This document shows, piece after piece, positions 50,625-58,987 of a stretch of 64,000 nucleotides of DNA. This DNA is from Halanaerobium sp051746665 (lineage in GTDB: Bacteria; Bacillota; Halanaerobiia; Halanaerobiales; Halanaerobiaceae), in the NCBI GenBank assembly GCA_051746665.1, contig JBNJFG010000003.1, positions 8,077 through 72,076 of the forward strand. Reading direction: 5' to 3'. Numbering within the stretch: position 1 is the first letter of the stretch; each line of letters opens with the position of its first letter. Position numbers and translations under genes: made by a program. The notes beneath the pieces were generated by a model that ran no database searches, was not told the origin of the DNA, and was given only the letters and a program-made list of their open reading frames with translations.

Positions 50625-53363
50625 TTGGCTGAAGAAAAAACGAACTGGAAATTTACTGGAGAAAATGGAGAATTTAGACTTGAAAAAGCAGACAGCAATA
50701 ATCGTTTATATTTCCCACTGACAAATGAAGCAGGAATGATGTCTGCCATTAGCCCACTTTTAAATGGTGATATTAAAACAGGACAAAATACATTTGCAAT
50801 GGAGCCAGTTTCAGTGGATAACCTTCATAATAATCGTTCAGCAAGAAATTTTTGGCTTTTAATTGATGATCAGGATCTCTGGTCAGCTGCAGGTAATTCT
50901 GCTAAGCAAATCTCTCAAAAATATGATGAAGCTGAGGCTGAAAGTACAACTGTAGAAGCAGGATTTTTGTGGCATAAAACTATTAGAATTAATAAAAAAT
51001 ATAAACTTAAATCTGAAATAACTAATTTTGTACCATCAAATAATGACAAAGTAGAATTAATGCAGGTTAAAATTACTAATAATGGAGAGCAGGCAAGAAA
51101 AATAACACCGACAGCCGCAATTCCGATTTATGGTAGATCTGCTGATAATTTAAGAGATCATCGACATGTTACATCACTGCTGCATCGAACTAAAACTATT
51201 GAAAATGGGGTAACAGTTTCTCCAAGCCTTTCTTTTGATGAGAGAGGCCATAAGCAGAACAAAGCGGCTTATGCAGTGGTTGGTGCTGATCAGGATGGTA
51301 AAAAACCAATAGGCTTTTATCCTGTCTTAGAAGATTTTATTGGTCGCGGAGGATTTTTAGACTGGCCGGAAGCAGCTGCTAAAAAACTGGATAATTATCT
51401 TCAGGCTGGAGCAGAAATTGATGGTTATGAGTCAATAGGTGCACTTCGCTTTGAAGACATTACTTTAGAACCTGGAACAGAAAAGACATATGTAATGGCA
51501 GTTGTAATTGAAGAAGAAAATGATGATTTAATAGCTGATGCAGCTCAAAAATACTGCAGCAGAGAAAAATTTGAAAACTATCTCCAGGAAAATAAAGAAT
51601 TCTGGAAAAAGAAGCTGGATAAACTGCAGTTTAATTCCGCAGATAATAAATTCGATCAGTGGATGCGCTGGGTCAATCTGCAGCCTATTTTAAGAAGAAT
51701 CTATGGTTGTTCTTTTCTCCCCCATCATGATTATGGTCGAGGAGGCAGAGGCTGGCGTGATTTATGGCAGGACTGTCTGGCTTTATTAATTATGGAGCCT
51801 GAAGGTGTTAGAGAAACTCTGTTAAATAATTTTGCTGGAGTCAGAATTGATGGAACTAATGCTACAATTATTGGTTCCAAGCCGGGAGAATTCATTGCTG
51901 ATCGTAATAATATAAGTCGAGTTTGGATGGACCATGGAGCCTGGCCCTTTTTAACAACTAAACTTTATCTTGATCAGAGTGGAGATCTTGATTTTTTACT
52001 GAAAGAACAGAGCTATTTTAAAGATGCACATACTGCTTTTGGTAATCAAATAGATGAGAATTGGGACCCTGATGCTGGTAATAAACTGCTGGATCAGGAA
52101 GATAATATTTATCAGGGCAGTATTTTAGAACATCTGCTTGTACAGCATCTAACTTTATTTTTTAATGTTGGAGATAATAATAATCTCAGATTAGAAGGTG
52201 CTGACTGGAATGATGGTCTTGATATGGCCGAAGAAAACGGAGAAAGTGTTACCTTTACAGCTCTTTATGCCAGTAATTTATTAGAAATGGCAGAGCTTTT
52301 AGAAGGACTTAAATCTAAAAAAAATATAGAAAGTGTAGAGCTTGCTCAGGAACTAAAAATACTCTTAGACTCCTTAACAGAGTCTGTTAATTATGATTCA
52401 GTCACAGCAAAACATGAGTTATTAGCTAAATATTTTGCTTCCTATCAGACTAAAGTTTCCGGTAAAAAAGCAGAAGTTGAGCTTGATGCATTAATTAAAG
52501 ATTTAAAGAAAAAAGCAGAATGGATAATCCAACATTTAAGAAAAAATGAATGGATCGAAAACAAAGAGGGTTTTAAGTGGTTTAACGGCTACTATGATAA
52601 TGATGGTCAAAGATTGGAAGGTGATCATTCCTTAGGAGTTAGAATGACTTTAACCGGACAGGTATTTCCGATAATGGGCAATGTGGCATCTGAGGCTCAG
52701 GTTGAAGAAATAATTAAAACAGCTGATCACTATTTAAAAGATGATCAGGTTGGAGGTTACCGCTTAAATACAAACTTTAATGAGGTACTGATGAATATGG
52801 GTAGAGCCTATGGTTTTGCCTATGGTCATAAAGAAAATGGTGCCATGTTCAGTCATATGGCTGTAATGTACAGCAATGCTCTTTATAAAAGAGGCTATGC
52901 AGAAGCGGGAAATGAAGTTATTTCTTCTATTTATAAGCAGTCTATTAATTATCAAGAAAGCAAAATTTATCCTGGTATTCCTGAATATATTAATAACCGC
53001 GGCGAAGGTCTTTATCATTATTTAACCGGCTCAGCCAGCTGGCTTTTATTGACAATGGTAACCCAGGTTTATGGAGTTAGAGGTGATTTAGGTGATCTTG
53101 TTTTAGAGCCTAAACTAATGCCGGAAGATTTTGATAAAAATGATAAAGCTGAAATCACCACTGTTTTTGCTGATAGAGATTTAGAAATCAGCTATTCTAA
53201 TCCTGATCATTTAAATTATAATGATTATGAGGTTAAAGAAGTATTATTAGATAATCAAAAAGTTGATTTTAAAAGCAGAGGCAAGTCAGCAGTAATCGCT
53301 AGAAGTATTTTAACAGAAAAAGCTGAATCTGAAAAAATAAAATTAGAAATTAAGCTTAAATAA
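50625..53363 (+). CDS. GH94 disaccharide phosphorylase (cellobiose/laminaribiose type)
   Basis: A ~912-residue intracellular GH94 enzyme that splits a beta-glucosyl disaccharide with phosphate to glucose-1-phosphate and a sugar. Conserved segments: GRGGRGWRDLWQDCLALLIMEP, DGTNATIIGSKPGEFIADRN, WMDHGAWPF, YQGSILEHLLVQHLTLF, and the catalytic-acid region RLEGADWNDGLDMA. Later come YQESKIYPGIPEYINNRGEG and YHYLTGSASWLLLT. The length is above classic cellobiose phosphorylases (~800) and closer to laminaribiose/oligoglucan phosphorylases, so specificity is open. TTG 50625 has GGATGGTG upstream; ATG 50613 is the alternative. Confidence 0.88.
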   Translation: MAEEKTNWKFTGENGEFRLEKADSNNRLYFPLTNEAGMMSAISPLLNGDIKTGQNTFAMEPVSVDNLHNNRSARNFWLLIDDQDLWSAAGNSAKQISQKYDEAEAESTTVEAGFLWHKTIRINKKYKLKSEITNFVPSNNDKVELMQVKITNNGEQARKITPTAAIPIYGRSADNLRDHRHVTSLLHRTKTIENGVTVSPSLSFDERGHKQNKAAYAVVGADQDGKKPIGFYPVLEDFIGRGGFLDWPEAAAKKLDNYLQAGAEIDGYESIGALRFEDITLEPGTEKTYVMAVVIEEENDDLIADAAQKYCSREKFENYLQENKEFWKKKLDKLQFNSADNKFDQWMRWVNLQPILRRIYGCSFLPHHDYGRGGRGWRDLWQDCLALLIMEPEGVRETLLNNFAGVRIDGTNATIIGSKPGEFIADRNNISRVWMDHGAWPFLTTKLYLDQSGDLDFLLKEQSYFKDAHTAFGNQIDENWDPDAGNKLLDQEDNIYQGSILEHLLVQHLTLFFNVGDNNNLRLEGADWNDGLDMAEENGESVTFTALYASNLLEMAELLEGLKSKKNIESVELAQELKILLDSLTESVNYDSVTAKHELLAKYFASYQTKVSGKKAEVELDALIKDLKKKAEWIIQHLRKNEWIENKEGFKWFNGYYDNDGQRLEGDHSLGVRMTLTGQVFPIMGNVASEAQVEEIIKTADHYLKDDQVGGYRLNTNFNEVLMNMGRAYGFAYGHKENGAMFSHMAVMYSNALYKRGYAEAGNEVISSIYKQSINYQESKIYPGIPEYINNRGEGLYHYLTGSASWLLLTMVTQVYGVRGDLGDLVLEPKLMPEDFDKNDKAEITTVFADRDLEISYSNPDHLNYNDYEVKEVLLDNQKVDFKSRGKSAVIARSILTEKAESEKIKLEIKLK

Positions 53364-53398
53364 ATTAGAGTCTGTTAAAAGGATGGGGTTGAAGTACA

Positions 53399-53809
53399 AT
53401 GAAATCTGATTTAATAGAAATTAAAGAATATAAAGAAGCGGGTTATAAACCGGTTATTGATTACGGAGACTGGCGGGTTGCAGTTTTAAATTACTGTGCT
53501 GAACTACTGCCGGAAAATATTAAAAAAATGCAAAAACACAATCAAACTGATGAAGTCTTTGTCTTACTAAGCGGTCACTGTCAGTTGTTTTTAGCTGAAG
53601 GTGATCAAAAAATAGAGAATATTTATGTTCAAAAGATGGAGCCTTTTAAAATGTATAATGTCAAGCGCTCTGTTTGGCATAGTCATACTCTAAGTGAGGA
53701 TGCAATGGTCTTAATTATTGAAAATAGAGATACTTCTTTAGAAAATTCTCCAGAAAAAGAATTAACTGAGAAACAGCAGCAAAAAATAGTAGAACTAAGT
53801 AAAAATTAG
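53399..53809 (+). CDS. Small cupin-domain protein
   Basis: A 136-residue single-domain cupin. Motif 1 is seen around HNQTDEVFVLLSGHCQLFLAEG and motif 2 around VKRSVWHSHTLSEDAMVLIIEN, with His residues able to bind a metal. Related cupins act as sugar isomerases, lyases or sensors. It follows the GH94 gene by 35 bases on the same strand and is probably co-transcribed. No specific reaction can be assigned. Confidence 0.75.
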   Translation: MKSDLIEIKEYKEAGYKPVIDYGDWRVAVLNYCAELLPENIKKMQKHNQTDEVFVLLSGHCQLFLAEGDQKIENIYVQKMEPFKMYNVKRSVWHSHTLSEDAMVLIIENRDTSLENSPEKELTEKQQQKIVELSKN

Positions 53810-53837
53810 TATTAGTTAAAACAAATATATTTTTATT

Positions 53838-53928
53838 TCAATTGAAGCTTAAAGTTGGTTAAGTGATAAATAGCTGGTTCCCCTATACCAGTTCTATAAA
53901 GTACTTTAACCTCTTTAAGCTTTATTGA
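53838..53928. repeat. Long imperfect inverted repeat (possible structured RNA or MITE remnant)
   Basis: The outer arms TCAAT and ATTGA enclose AAGCTTAAA (53845-53853) and TTTAAGCTT (53914-53922). Further in, GGTTAA, TATAG/ATAG and CTGGT continue as imperfect complements of ACCAG, CTATA and TTAACC, closing on a TCCCCTAT loop. The ~90-base hairpin lies in a 241-base gap and has no U-run. The rest of the gap holds AT-rich DNA and the AKR gene's upstream signals. Confidence 0.55.
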
Positions 53929-54050
53929 TTATATATATCACAATCTTTAAATATAAGGCCAAAAATGTTATAATTTAATTGGTTAACGAATTTATAATAA
54001 AAATGGATTTTTATTTGACGTAACGAATAAATTTCAGGGAGGTATTATTA

Positions 54051-55034
54051 ATGAAATATAGAAAATTAGGTAAAACTGGTTTTGAAGTTTCAGAAGTATC
54101 ATTTGGTGGCTGGGCAATTGGCGGCACCTGGGGAGATGTCGAAGATGAGCAGTCAATGGCAGCTTTAGAAGAGGCAGTAGATCAGGGGATTAACTTTTTT
54201 GATACTGCTGATGTTTATGGAGATGGCCGTAGTGAGCGCTTGATGGCTAAATTGAGACATGAAACAGATAAGAAGATACACATAGCTACCAAAGCTGGTA
54301 GAAGACTTGATCCTCATACAGCTGCAGGCTATAATAAGGAAAATTTAAATAAATTTGTGGACCGCAGTCTTAAAAACCTGGATGTAGATCAAATTGATTT
54401 ACTGCAGCTGCACTGTCCTCCAACTGAAGTTTATGATCAGGAAGAAGTCTTTGAAGCTCTAGAAGAAATGGTTGAAGCTGGTAAAATTAAAAACTATGGT
54501 GTCAGTGTTGAAAAAGTAGAAGAGGCGATGAAGGCCTTAGAATATGAAAATGTAGCTACTGTGCAGATTATTTTCAATATGTTTAGACACAAGCCAGCTG
54601 ATGAATTTTTTGCCAAAGCCAAAGAAAAAGGAGTAGGAATTATCTGTAGAGTGCCTCTGGCAAGTGGACTCTTAACAGGTAAATTTTCTAAAGACTCTAC
54701 TTTTGCCGAAAATGACCACCGAAACTTTAATCGTAATGGTGAAGCTTTTGATAAAGGAGAAACTTTTTCCGGTGTAGATTTTGAACTGGGCTTAAAAGCT
54801 GTTGAAGAATTAGAAGAAATTAAACCAGAAGGCTTAACTATGGCCCAATTTGCACTTAAGTGGATTTTAATGCATGATGCAGTTAGCTGTGTAATTCCTG
54901 GCGGTAAAAAACCATGGCAGGTAAAAGACAATGCAGCTGCTTCTGCAGCGGATGATCTCTCAGCTGAAGTAATGGAGAGAGTAGATGAAATCTATGATGA
55001 ATATATCAGAGATAGTGTGCATCACCTCTGGTAA
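54051..55034 (+). CDS. Aldo/keto reductase
   Basis: NAD(P)H-dependent aldo/keto reductase of the YajO/potassium-channel-beta-like group, 327 residues. Features: RKLGKTGFEVSEVSFGGWAIG, the catalytic Asp/Tyr in NFFDTADVYGDGRSER, Lys in IATKAGRRLD, QIDLLQLHCPP with the active-site His, and the cofactor loop RVPLASGLLTGKF and IPGGKKPWQV. Substrate unknown. Upstream are two copies of TAACGAAT (53978-54030 region) that could be an operator. ATG 54051 with GGGAGG. Confidence 0.93.
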   Translation: MKYRKLGKTGFEVSEVSFGGWAIGGTWGDVEDEQSMAALEEAVDQGINFFDTADVYGDGRSERLMAKLRHETDKKIHIATKAGRRLDPHTAAGYNKENLNKFVDRSLKNLDVDQIDLLQLHCPPTEVYDQEEVFEALEEMVEAGKIKNYGVSVEKVEEAMKALEYENVATVQIIFNMFRHKPADEFFAKAKEKGVGIICRVPLASGLLTGKFSKDSTFAENDHRNFNRNGEAFDKGETFSGVDFELGLKAVEELEEIKPEGLTMAQFALKWILMHDAVSCVIPGGKKPWQVKDNAAASAADDLSAEVMERVDEIYDEYIRDSVHHLW

Positions 55035-55096
55035 AGTATTTTTTTAGTTAAGGAATTAATTAAAAATGTCTGTATATTAGAACATTGCGAAATAGC

Positions 55097-55124
55097 TTGA
55101 CAAGAGATTTAAAAGGTATATAAT
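55097..55124 (+). promoter_or_regulatory. Strong promoter of the small-protein genes
   Basis: TTGACA (55097-55102), 16-base spacer and TATAAT (55119-55124): both boxes are perfect. Predicted start near 55131. Among the strongest consensus promoters in the window, yet it drives only two very small reading frames. Confidence 0.8.
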
Positions 55125-55206
55125 AGGGGTAGTAGAAAGAAAATATAAGTAAATCACTTATAATTAATTTAACAACAATAAGTTTATAAGAAAGGGTGAT
55201 TTAATA

Positions 55207-55335
55207 ATGTTGAATTCTTTATTAACATTCATTAAAACAGCTAATACTGAAGGAAGAAGAATCGAAAGTAATGTTCAGTCTGTTAAAGAAAAACAGATTA
55301 AGCACGATTCTTTTGCAAACCTGAATCATTACTAA
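55207..55335 (+). CDS. Small uncharacterised protein, copy 1 (42 aa)
   Basis: ATG 55207 follows AAGAAAGGGTGATT. The 42-residue product starts MLNSLLTFIKTANTEGRR, is charged in the middle (VKEKQIKH) and ends FANLNHY. It parallels the frame at 55428: hydrophobic start with F-x-K, a Glu/Arg stretch, then F-x-NL-x-Y at the C-terminus. Both frames share the leader TTTATAAGAAAGG(G/A)TGATT. A perfect promoter upstream and terminator downstream make it very likely expressed. No known family recognised; a toxin-like, stress or signalling peptide are possibilities only. Confidence 0.65.
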   Translation: MLNSLLTFIKTANTEGRRIESNVQSVKEKQIKHDSFANLNHY

Positions 55336-55427
55336 AATTGTTTCATTTAAAAGACAATAACTGATTTATAAAAATAAGACAATCATAATTATAACTAAAA
55401 TAACTTTATAAGAAAGGATGATTGCAT

Positions 55428-55526
55428 ATGTTTAACAACATGTTCAAATTCATGAAAGAGGCTAGACTTGAATCTTCAAAGAATCAAGAAAAGCTTAATG
55501 CATTTAAAAACTTAGGAAACTACTAA
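55428..55526 (+). CDS. Small uncharacterised protein, copy 2 (32 aa)
   Basis: ATG 55428 has SD AAGAAAGGATGATT. The 32-residue product begins MFNNMFKFMKEARLESS, contains KNQEKLNA and ends FKNLGNY. It appears to be a shorter paralogue of the 42-residue protein 92 bases upstream, in the same transcript and with the same leader motif. An amphipathic N-terminal helix is plausible. Terminator at 55551. Function unknown. Confidence 0.65.
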   Translation: MFNNMFKFMKEARLESSKNQEKLNAFKNLGNY

Positions 55527-55550
55527 TCAACTAATAAATGATGATAATTA

Positions 55551-55574
55551 AACCACCCCTACCGGGTGGTTTTT
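55551..55574 (+). terminator. Intrinsic terminator after the small-protein genes
   Basis: AACCACCC and GGGTGGTT form a perfect 8-bp stem around CTACC, followed by TTT. Confidence 0.9.
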
Positions 55575-55592
55575 GTTATTTAAGTCTAATTT

Positions 55593-55621
55593 TTGTTATT
55601 TAAGCCTAGATATATTATAAT
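55593..55621 (+). promoter_or_regulatory. Promoter of deoD
   Basis: TTGTTA (55593-55598), 17-base spacer, TATAAT (55616-55621), 36 bases before the deoD start. The -35 box sits in the second copy of a 20-base tandem repeat TTTTTGTTATTTAAG(T/C)CTA(A/G) (55570-55609). Confidence 0.65.
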
Positions 55622-55657
55622 AAGAAATAGAACAGAAAATAAATAGGAGGTATATTT

Positions 55658-56359
55658 ATGAGTACACATATTGGTGCTAAAAAAGGAGAAATTGCCGAAA
55701 CAATTCTGCTGCCAGGGGATCCATTAAGAGCAAAATTTATAGCAGAAAATTATTTAGAAGATGTAACTCAATATAATGATGTTAGAGGAATGTATGGATT
55801 TACTGGAACATATAAGGGAAAGAGAATTTCAACTCAGGGAACCGGAATGGGTATGCCCTCTCTTTCAATTTATGTTAATGAATTAATTAGAGATTATGGA
55901 GTTAAAAATTTGATTAGAGTAGGCTCCTGTGGATCTTTTAATGAAGAAGCTAAAGTTAGAGATGTAATTTTAGTAAAAGCAGCCTGCAGCAATTCTAATT
56001 TAAATAAAATGCGTTTTGATGGCAAAGATTTTGCGCCTGCTTCCAGCTTTAAGCTTCTCTCAAAGGCTTATCAGGTGGCCCAGAAACAGGGAACTGAGGT
56101 TAAGGTTGGTACAATTTTAAGCTCTGATGCATTTTATAATGATAATCGTGAAGCCTGGAAAAAATGGCGAGAATATGGCGTTTTAGCAGTAGAAATGGAA
56201 TCTGCAGAATTATTAACATTAGCGGCCAAATATGGTGTGGATGCTTTAAGTATTCTAACAGTGAGTGATTCATTAGTAACTGGAAAAGAAACAACATCTG
56301 AAGAAAGAGAAAAAACATTCACCGATATGATGGAGATTGCTTTAGAACTAGCTGAGTAA
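55658..56359 (+). CDS. deoD: Purine-nucleoside phosphorylase (DeoD type)
   Basis: Hexameric-type PNP cleaving purine (deoxy)nucleosides with phosphate. Motifs: STHIGAKKGEIAETILLPGDPLRAKFIAE, GTGMGMPSLSIYVNELI, LIRVGSCGSF, SDAFYND and the substrate-contact GVLAVEMESAELLTLAAKYG, then SILTVSDSLVTG. 233 residues, full length. A single-gene unit between its own promoter and terminator. ATG 55658 with AGGAGG. Confidence 0.96.
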   Translation: MSTHIGAKKGEIAETILLPGDPLRAKFIAENYLEDVTQYNDVRGMYGFTGTYKGKRISTQGTGMGMPSLSIYVNELIRDYGVKNLIRVGSCGSFNEEAKVRDVILVKAACSNSNLNKMRFDGKDFAPASSFKLLSKAYQVAQKQGTEVKVGTILSSDAFYNDNREAWKKWREYGVLAVEMESAELLTLAAKYGVDALSILTVSDSLVTGKETTSEEREKTFTDMMEIALELAE

Positions 56360-56388
56360 TTTTTAGATAAAAAATGTATATTATGCAG

Positions 56389-56423
56389 CTGTCAGTTCTT
56401 TTACCGGGACTGACAGTTTTTTT
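56389..56423 (+). terminator. Intrinsic terminator after deoD
   Basis: CTGTCAGT (56389-56396) pairs with ACTGACAG (56409-56416), followed by TTTTTTT. Confidence 0.92.
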
Positions 56424-56517
56424 ATTTTTAATGATTTTTTTAGTTATAAATGTTATAATGTTATTAAGATGAATTTGAATATTAAATTAAACAGTCTACA
56501 TTATTATTTTTTAAAAA

Positions 56518-56546
56518 TTGTAAAAAGCTTAGCTGAATACTATAGT
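56518..56546 (+). promoter_or_regulatory. Putative promoter of the hemolysin III gene
   Basis: TTGTAA (56518-56523), 17-base spacer, TATAGT (56541-56546), 64 bases before the start codon. Confidence 0.5.
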
Positions 56547-56609
56547 TTTTAATGTAATAATCATGGAAATCCGAAAGAGAGTAAAAGTAGAGAGAATGGA
56601 GGTTTTAAA

Positions 56610-57239
56610 ATGAGAAAAGAAGAACAGGTTTCATTTTATTCTCATTTTGTTGGTTTTATACTGGCATTAATTGGTTTAGTGTTATTGATATTTAGGGCTT
56701 TGGAAAGTCCAGATAAGATTTTTATTGCTGTAGTTTATGGTATTTCAGTGGCTTTTTTGTTTCTGGCCAGCTCCTTATACCATGCTTTTAAAAAAGAAGA
56801 TAATGAAAATTCTATCTGGCGCAAGTTAGATCATTTTGCAATTTTTGTAATGATTGCAGGTTCATATACACCGGTAGCTTATCTTTATTTAGAAGGCTGG
56901 CTTAAGTGGACTATTATTGCAGTCCAGTGGGGACTTGTTTTAGGAGGTTTCTTCCTAAAATTCATGTATTTTAAAACCCCCAGAATTTTATATACTTTTA
57001 TTTATCTTTTAATGGGCTGGGTTGGTATTTTTGCCTTTCATCAATTATTTATGTCAATGCCAACTTCTAATTTAATCTTGATGTTTGCAGGAGGTCTATC
57101 TTTTACTGCTGGAGCAGTATTTTATATAGTTAAAAAACCAAGAATTACACCTAATTTTGGTTTTCATGAGATTTTTCATTTCTTTATTCTTGCAGGAGGA
57201 ATATTACATTATATTATGGTGTTTATAGCGCTCGGATAA
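56610..57239 (+). CDS. Hemolysin III / YqfA family membrane protein
   Basis: A 209-residue seven-helix membrane protein of the HlyIII/PAQR superfamily. The family metal-binding pattern is visible: SFYSHFVGFILALIG, SSLYHAF in the second segment, KLDHFAIFVMIAGSYTPVAY, and the C-terminal HEIFHFFILAGGILHYIMV, with His residues at helix ends. Members are usually housekeeping membrane enzymes of unclear function rather than toxins. It is followed closely by the PTS IIA gene. ATG 56610 with GGAGG. Confidence 0.9.
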   Translation: MRKEEQVSFYSHFVGFILALIGLVLLIFRALESPDKIFIAVVYGISVAFLFLASSLYHAFKKEDNENSIWRKLDHFAIFVMIAGSYTPVAYLYLEGWLKWTIIAVQWGLVLGGFFLKFMYFKTPRILYTFIYLLMGWVGIFAFHQLFMSMPTSNLILMFAGGLSFTAGAVFYIVKKPRITPNFGFHEIFHFFILAGGILHYIMVFIALG

Positions 57240-57261
57240 TAGTTTATTGGGGAGGATATTG

Positions 57262-57573
57262 ATGGAATTACAAGATGCTTTGATAGAAATTATTTCTCTA
57301 AGTGGAGAAGTGAAAAGAGATTTTTTGCAGGCAGTAAAATATTCTAAAAATAATGAATTTGAGCAGGCAGAAGAAATTTTTGCAGAAGCAGAGGAAAAGT
57401 TGATTAAGGCTCATCTTAAACAAACAGAATTAATAAAACAAGAAGCCAGCGGAGATAAAATTGACGCAAGTTTAATGTTAACACATGCTCAAGATCATTT
57501 AATGACAGCTATTTTACTTAAGGATATGGCAAAAGAATTTATTGATTTATATGTCAGACTTGAAGCTGAATAA
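57262..57573 (+). CDS. PTS lactose/cellobiose-type IIA protein (orphan)
   Basis: A 103-residue all-helical Lac/chitobiose-class IIA component. It shows LIEIISLSGEVKRDFLQAVKYSK, FEQAEEIFAEAEEKLIKAH (with the conserved phosphorylation-site neighbourhood), and the SLMLTHAQDHLMTAILLKDMAKEFIDLY helix carrying the active His in HAQDHLM. No IIB, IIC, HPr or phospho-beta-glucosidase gene is in the window, so it must partner with proteins elsewhere or act as a regulator. ATG 57262 lies 6 bases after GGGGAGG; TTG 57247 is inside the SD. Confidence 0.85.
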   Translation: MELQDALIEIISLSGEVKRDFLQAVKYSKNNEFEQAEEIFAEAEEKLIKAHLKQTELIKQEASGDKIDASLMLTHAQDHLMTAILLKDMAKEFIDLYVRLEAE

Positions 57574-57579
57574 TTTTTT

Positions 57580-57606
57580 AAGACAGTTCTTAGGAGCTGT
57601 CTTTTT
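57580..57606 (+). terminator. Intrinsic terminator after the PTS IIA gene
   Basis: AAGACAG (57580-57586) with CTGTCTT (57597-57603), extended by inner pairs, then TTTT. Confidence 0.85.
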
Positions 57607-57629
57607 ACTTTCATACTAATTCATCTAAA

Positions 57630-57656
57630 GCTGCTGACTTAAATATCAGCAGTTTT
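57630..57656 (+). terminator. Second hairpin/terminator before the transporter gene
   Basis: CTGCTGA (57631-57637) and TCAGCAG (57646-57652) form a 7-bp stem around CTTAAATA, followed by TTTT. It backs up the terminator at 57580. Confidence 0.75.
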
Positions 57657-57672
57657 ATTTATTTCAAAATAA

Positions 57673-57701
57673 TTGCTAGTATAGAAAAATTTTGTTATAA
57701 T
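57673..57701 (+). promoter_or_regulatory. Promoter of the transporter/M20 operon
   Basis: TTGCTA (57673-57678), 17-base spacer, TATAAT (57696-57701), 41 bases before the transporter start codon. Confidence 0.65.
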
Positions 57702-57742
57702 CATAATCAAATCAGAATTTAGTAGTCTAGGAGGAGTTAAAA

Positions 57743-58924
57743 ATGGATTTAAATGTAACGCAGGCTTTTAGTATTGTTTTGTTAATTTTGGCAGTTGGTG
57801 AATTGGTGTCGATGAAAACTAAGGCTATGATACCTTCAGTTTTTGTTTCAGCAGTTTTATTTATTATTGGTTTTTGGACTATTCTTCCGGGTGATGTAGT
57901 GACTCAAAGTTCATTTGCTACACCAATCGTTTATTTATCAATGTACTTGCTTTTAACTCATATGGGAACTTTAATGAGCTTAAAAGAACTTTTATCACAA
58001 TGGAAAACAGTTGTTATTGCACTTGGTGGTGTAGTAGGTATAATTGCTATGACTTTAAGTTTAGGTAATTTATTTTTTGGTTGGGAAAACGTTGTCGCAG
58101 CAACTCCACCTTTAACTGGAGGAGTAGTAGCATCTATTTTAATGTCAACAGCAGCAGCCGAAAGAGGATTAACTTCAATAGCTGTGCTGGCAACAGCAAT
58201 GTATGTAATTCAAGGATTTTTTGGTTATCCAATAACATCTTTCTTACTTAAAAAAGAGGCTAACCGTTTAGCAGATAAAGTAAGAGGTGGCGAAGTAAAA
58301 ATGGAAGCTAATAATCCAAAAGAATCAGAAGAGAATGAAAGTAGATTTAGAATAATTCCTCCTCTTCCTGAAAAATATCAAACTACATATGTAATTTTAT
58401 TTAAACTTGGTATAGTTGCCGCCTTAGCAGTAGCAGCAGCTCCAATTCTGCATCTTAATCAATTTGTGGTCTGTATGTTATTTGGAGTTATCGGTAGAGA
58501 AACTGGATTTTTAGAAGAAAAAGCACTAGTTAAATCAGGTTCATTTGGTTTTTTAATTACTGTTTTAATGGCCTTTATTTTTGCCGGACTTTCTGATGCA
58601 ACACCAGAAATGTTAACAGAGATAGCAGTTCCTTTATTTGGTATTATAGTACTCGGTCTCACAGGTATGTCTATAATGTCAATGCTTATTGGAAAAATGT
58701 TTGGTTATACTAAAGAAATGTCTATTTCGATTGCGATGACAGCGCTTTACGGTTTTCCACCAAATTATATTTTAACTATAGAATCAGCTAGAGCAAGTAC
58801 TAAAAATGATGAGGAATATCAATATGCTGTAGATGAAATGCTGCCTAAAATGCTTGTTGGTGGATTTACAACTGTAACTATTGCCTCAGTTATTATTGCT
58901 GGTTTCTTTGTTAAATTACTGTAA
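57743..58924 (+). CDS. Putative secondary transporter (GltS-like membrane protein)
   Basis: A 393-residue polytopic membrane protein with about ten hydrophobic segments and a charged central loop (residues ~170-215). Two glycine-rich half-motifs, TPPLTGGVVASILMSTAAAERG and MTALYGFPPNYILTI, suggest an inverted-repeat fold. The general outline recalls sodium/glutamate symporters of the GltS type, but I do not recognise a diagnostic motif. It stands directly before three M20 peptidase-family genes, so an amino-acid derivative or small peptide is a reasonable guess for the substrate. Confidence 0.55.
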   Translation: MDLNVTQAFSIVLLILAVGELVSMKTKAMIPSVFVSAVLFIIGFWTILPGDVVTQSSFATPIVYLSMYLLLTHMGTLMSLKELLSQWKTVVIALGGVVGIIAMTLSLGNLFFGWENVVAATPPLTGGVVASILMSTAAAERGLTSIAVLATAMYVIQGFFGYPITSFLLKKEANRLADKVRGGEVKMEANNPKESEENESRFRIIPPLPEKYQTTYVILFKLGIVAALAVAAAPILHLNQFVVCMLFGVIGRETGFLEEKALVKSGSFGFLITVLMAFIFAGLSDATPEMLTEIAVPLFGIIVLGLTGMSIMSMLIGKMFGYTKEMSISIAMTALYGFPPNYILTIESARASTKNDEEYQYAVDEMLPKMLVGGFTTVTIASVIIAGFFVKLL

Positions 58925-58987
58925 AATTTAAGATTATTTTAAAGATAATTAATATATTTGCTAAGTAAGAGAGGAGATAGTAGATAA

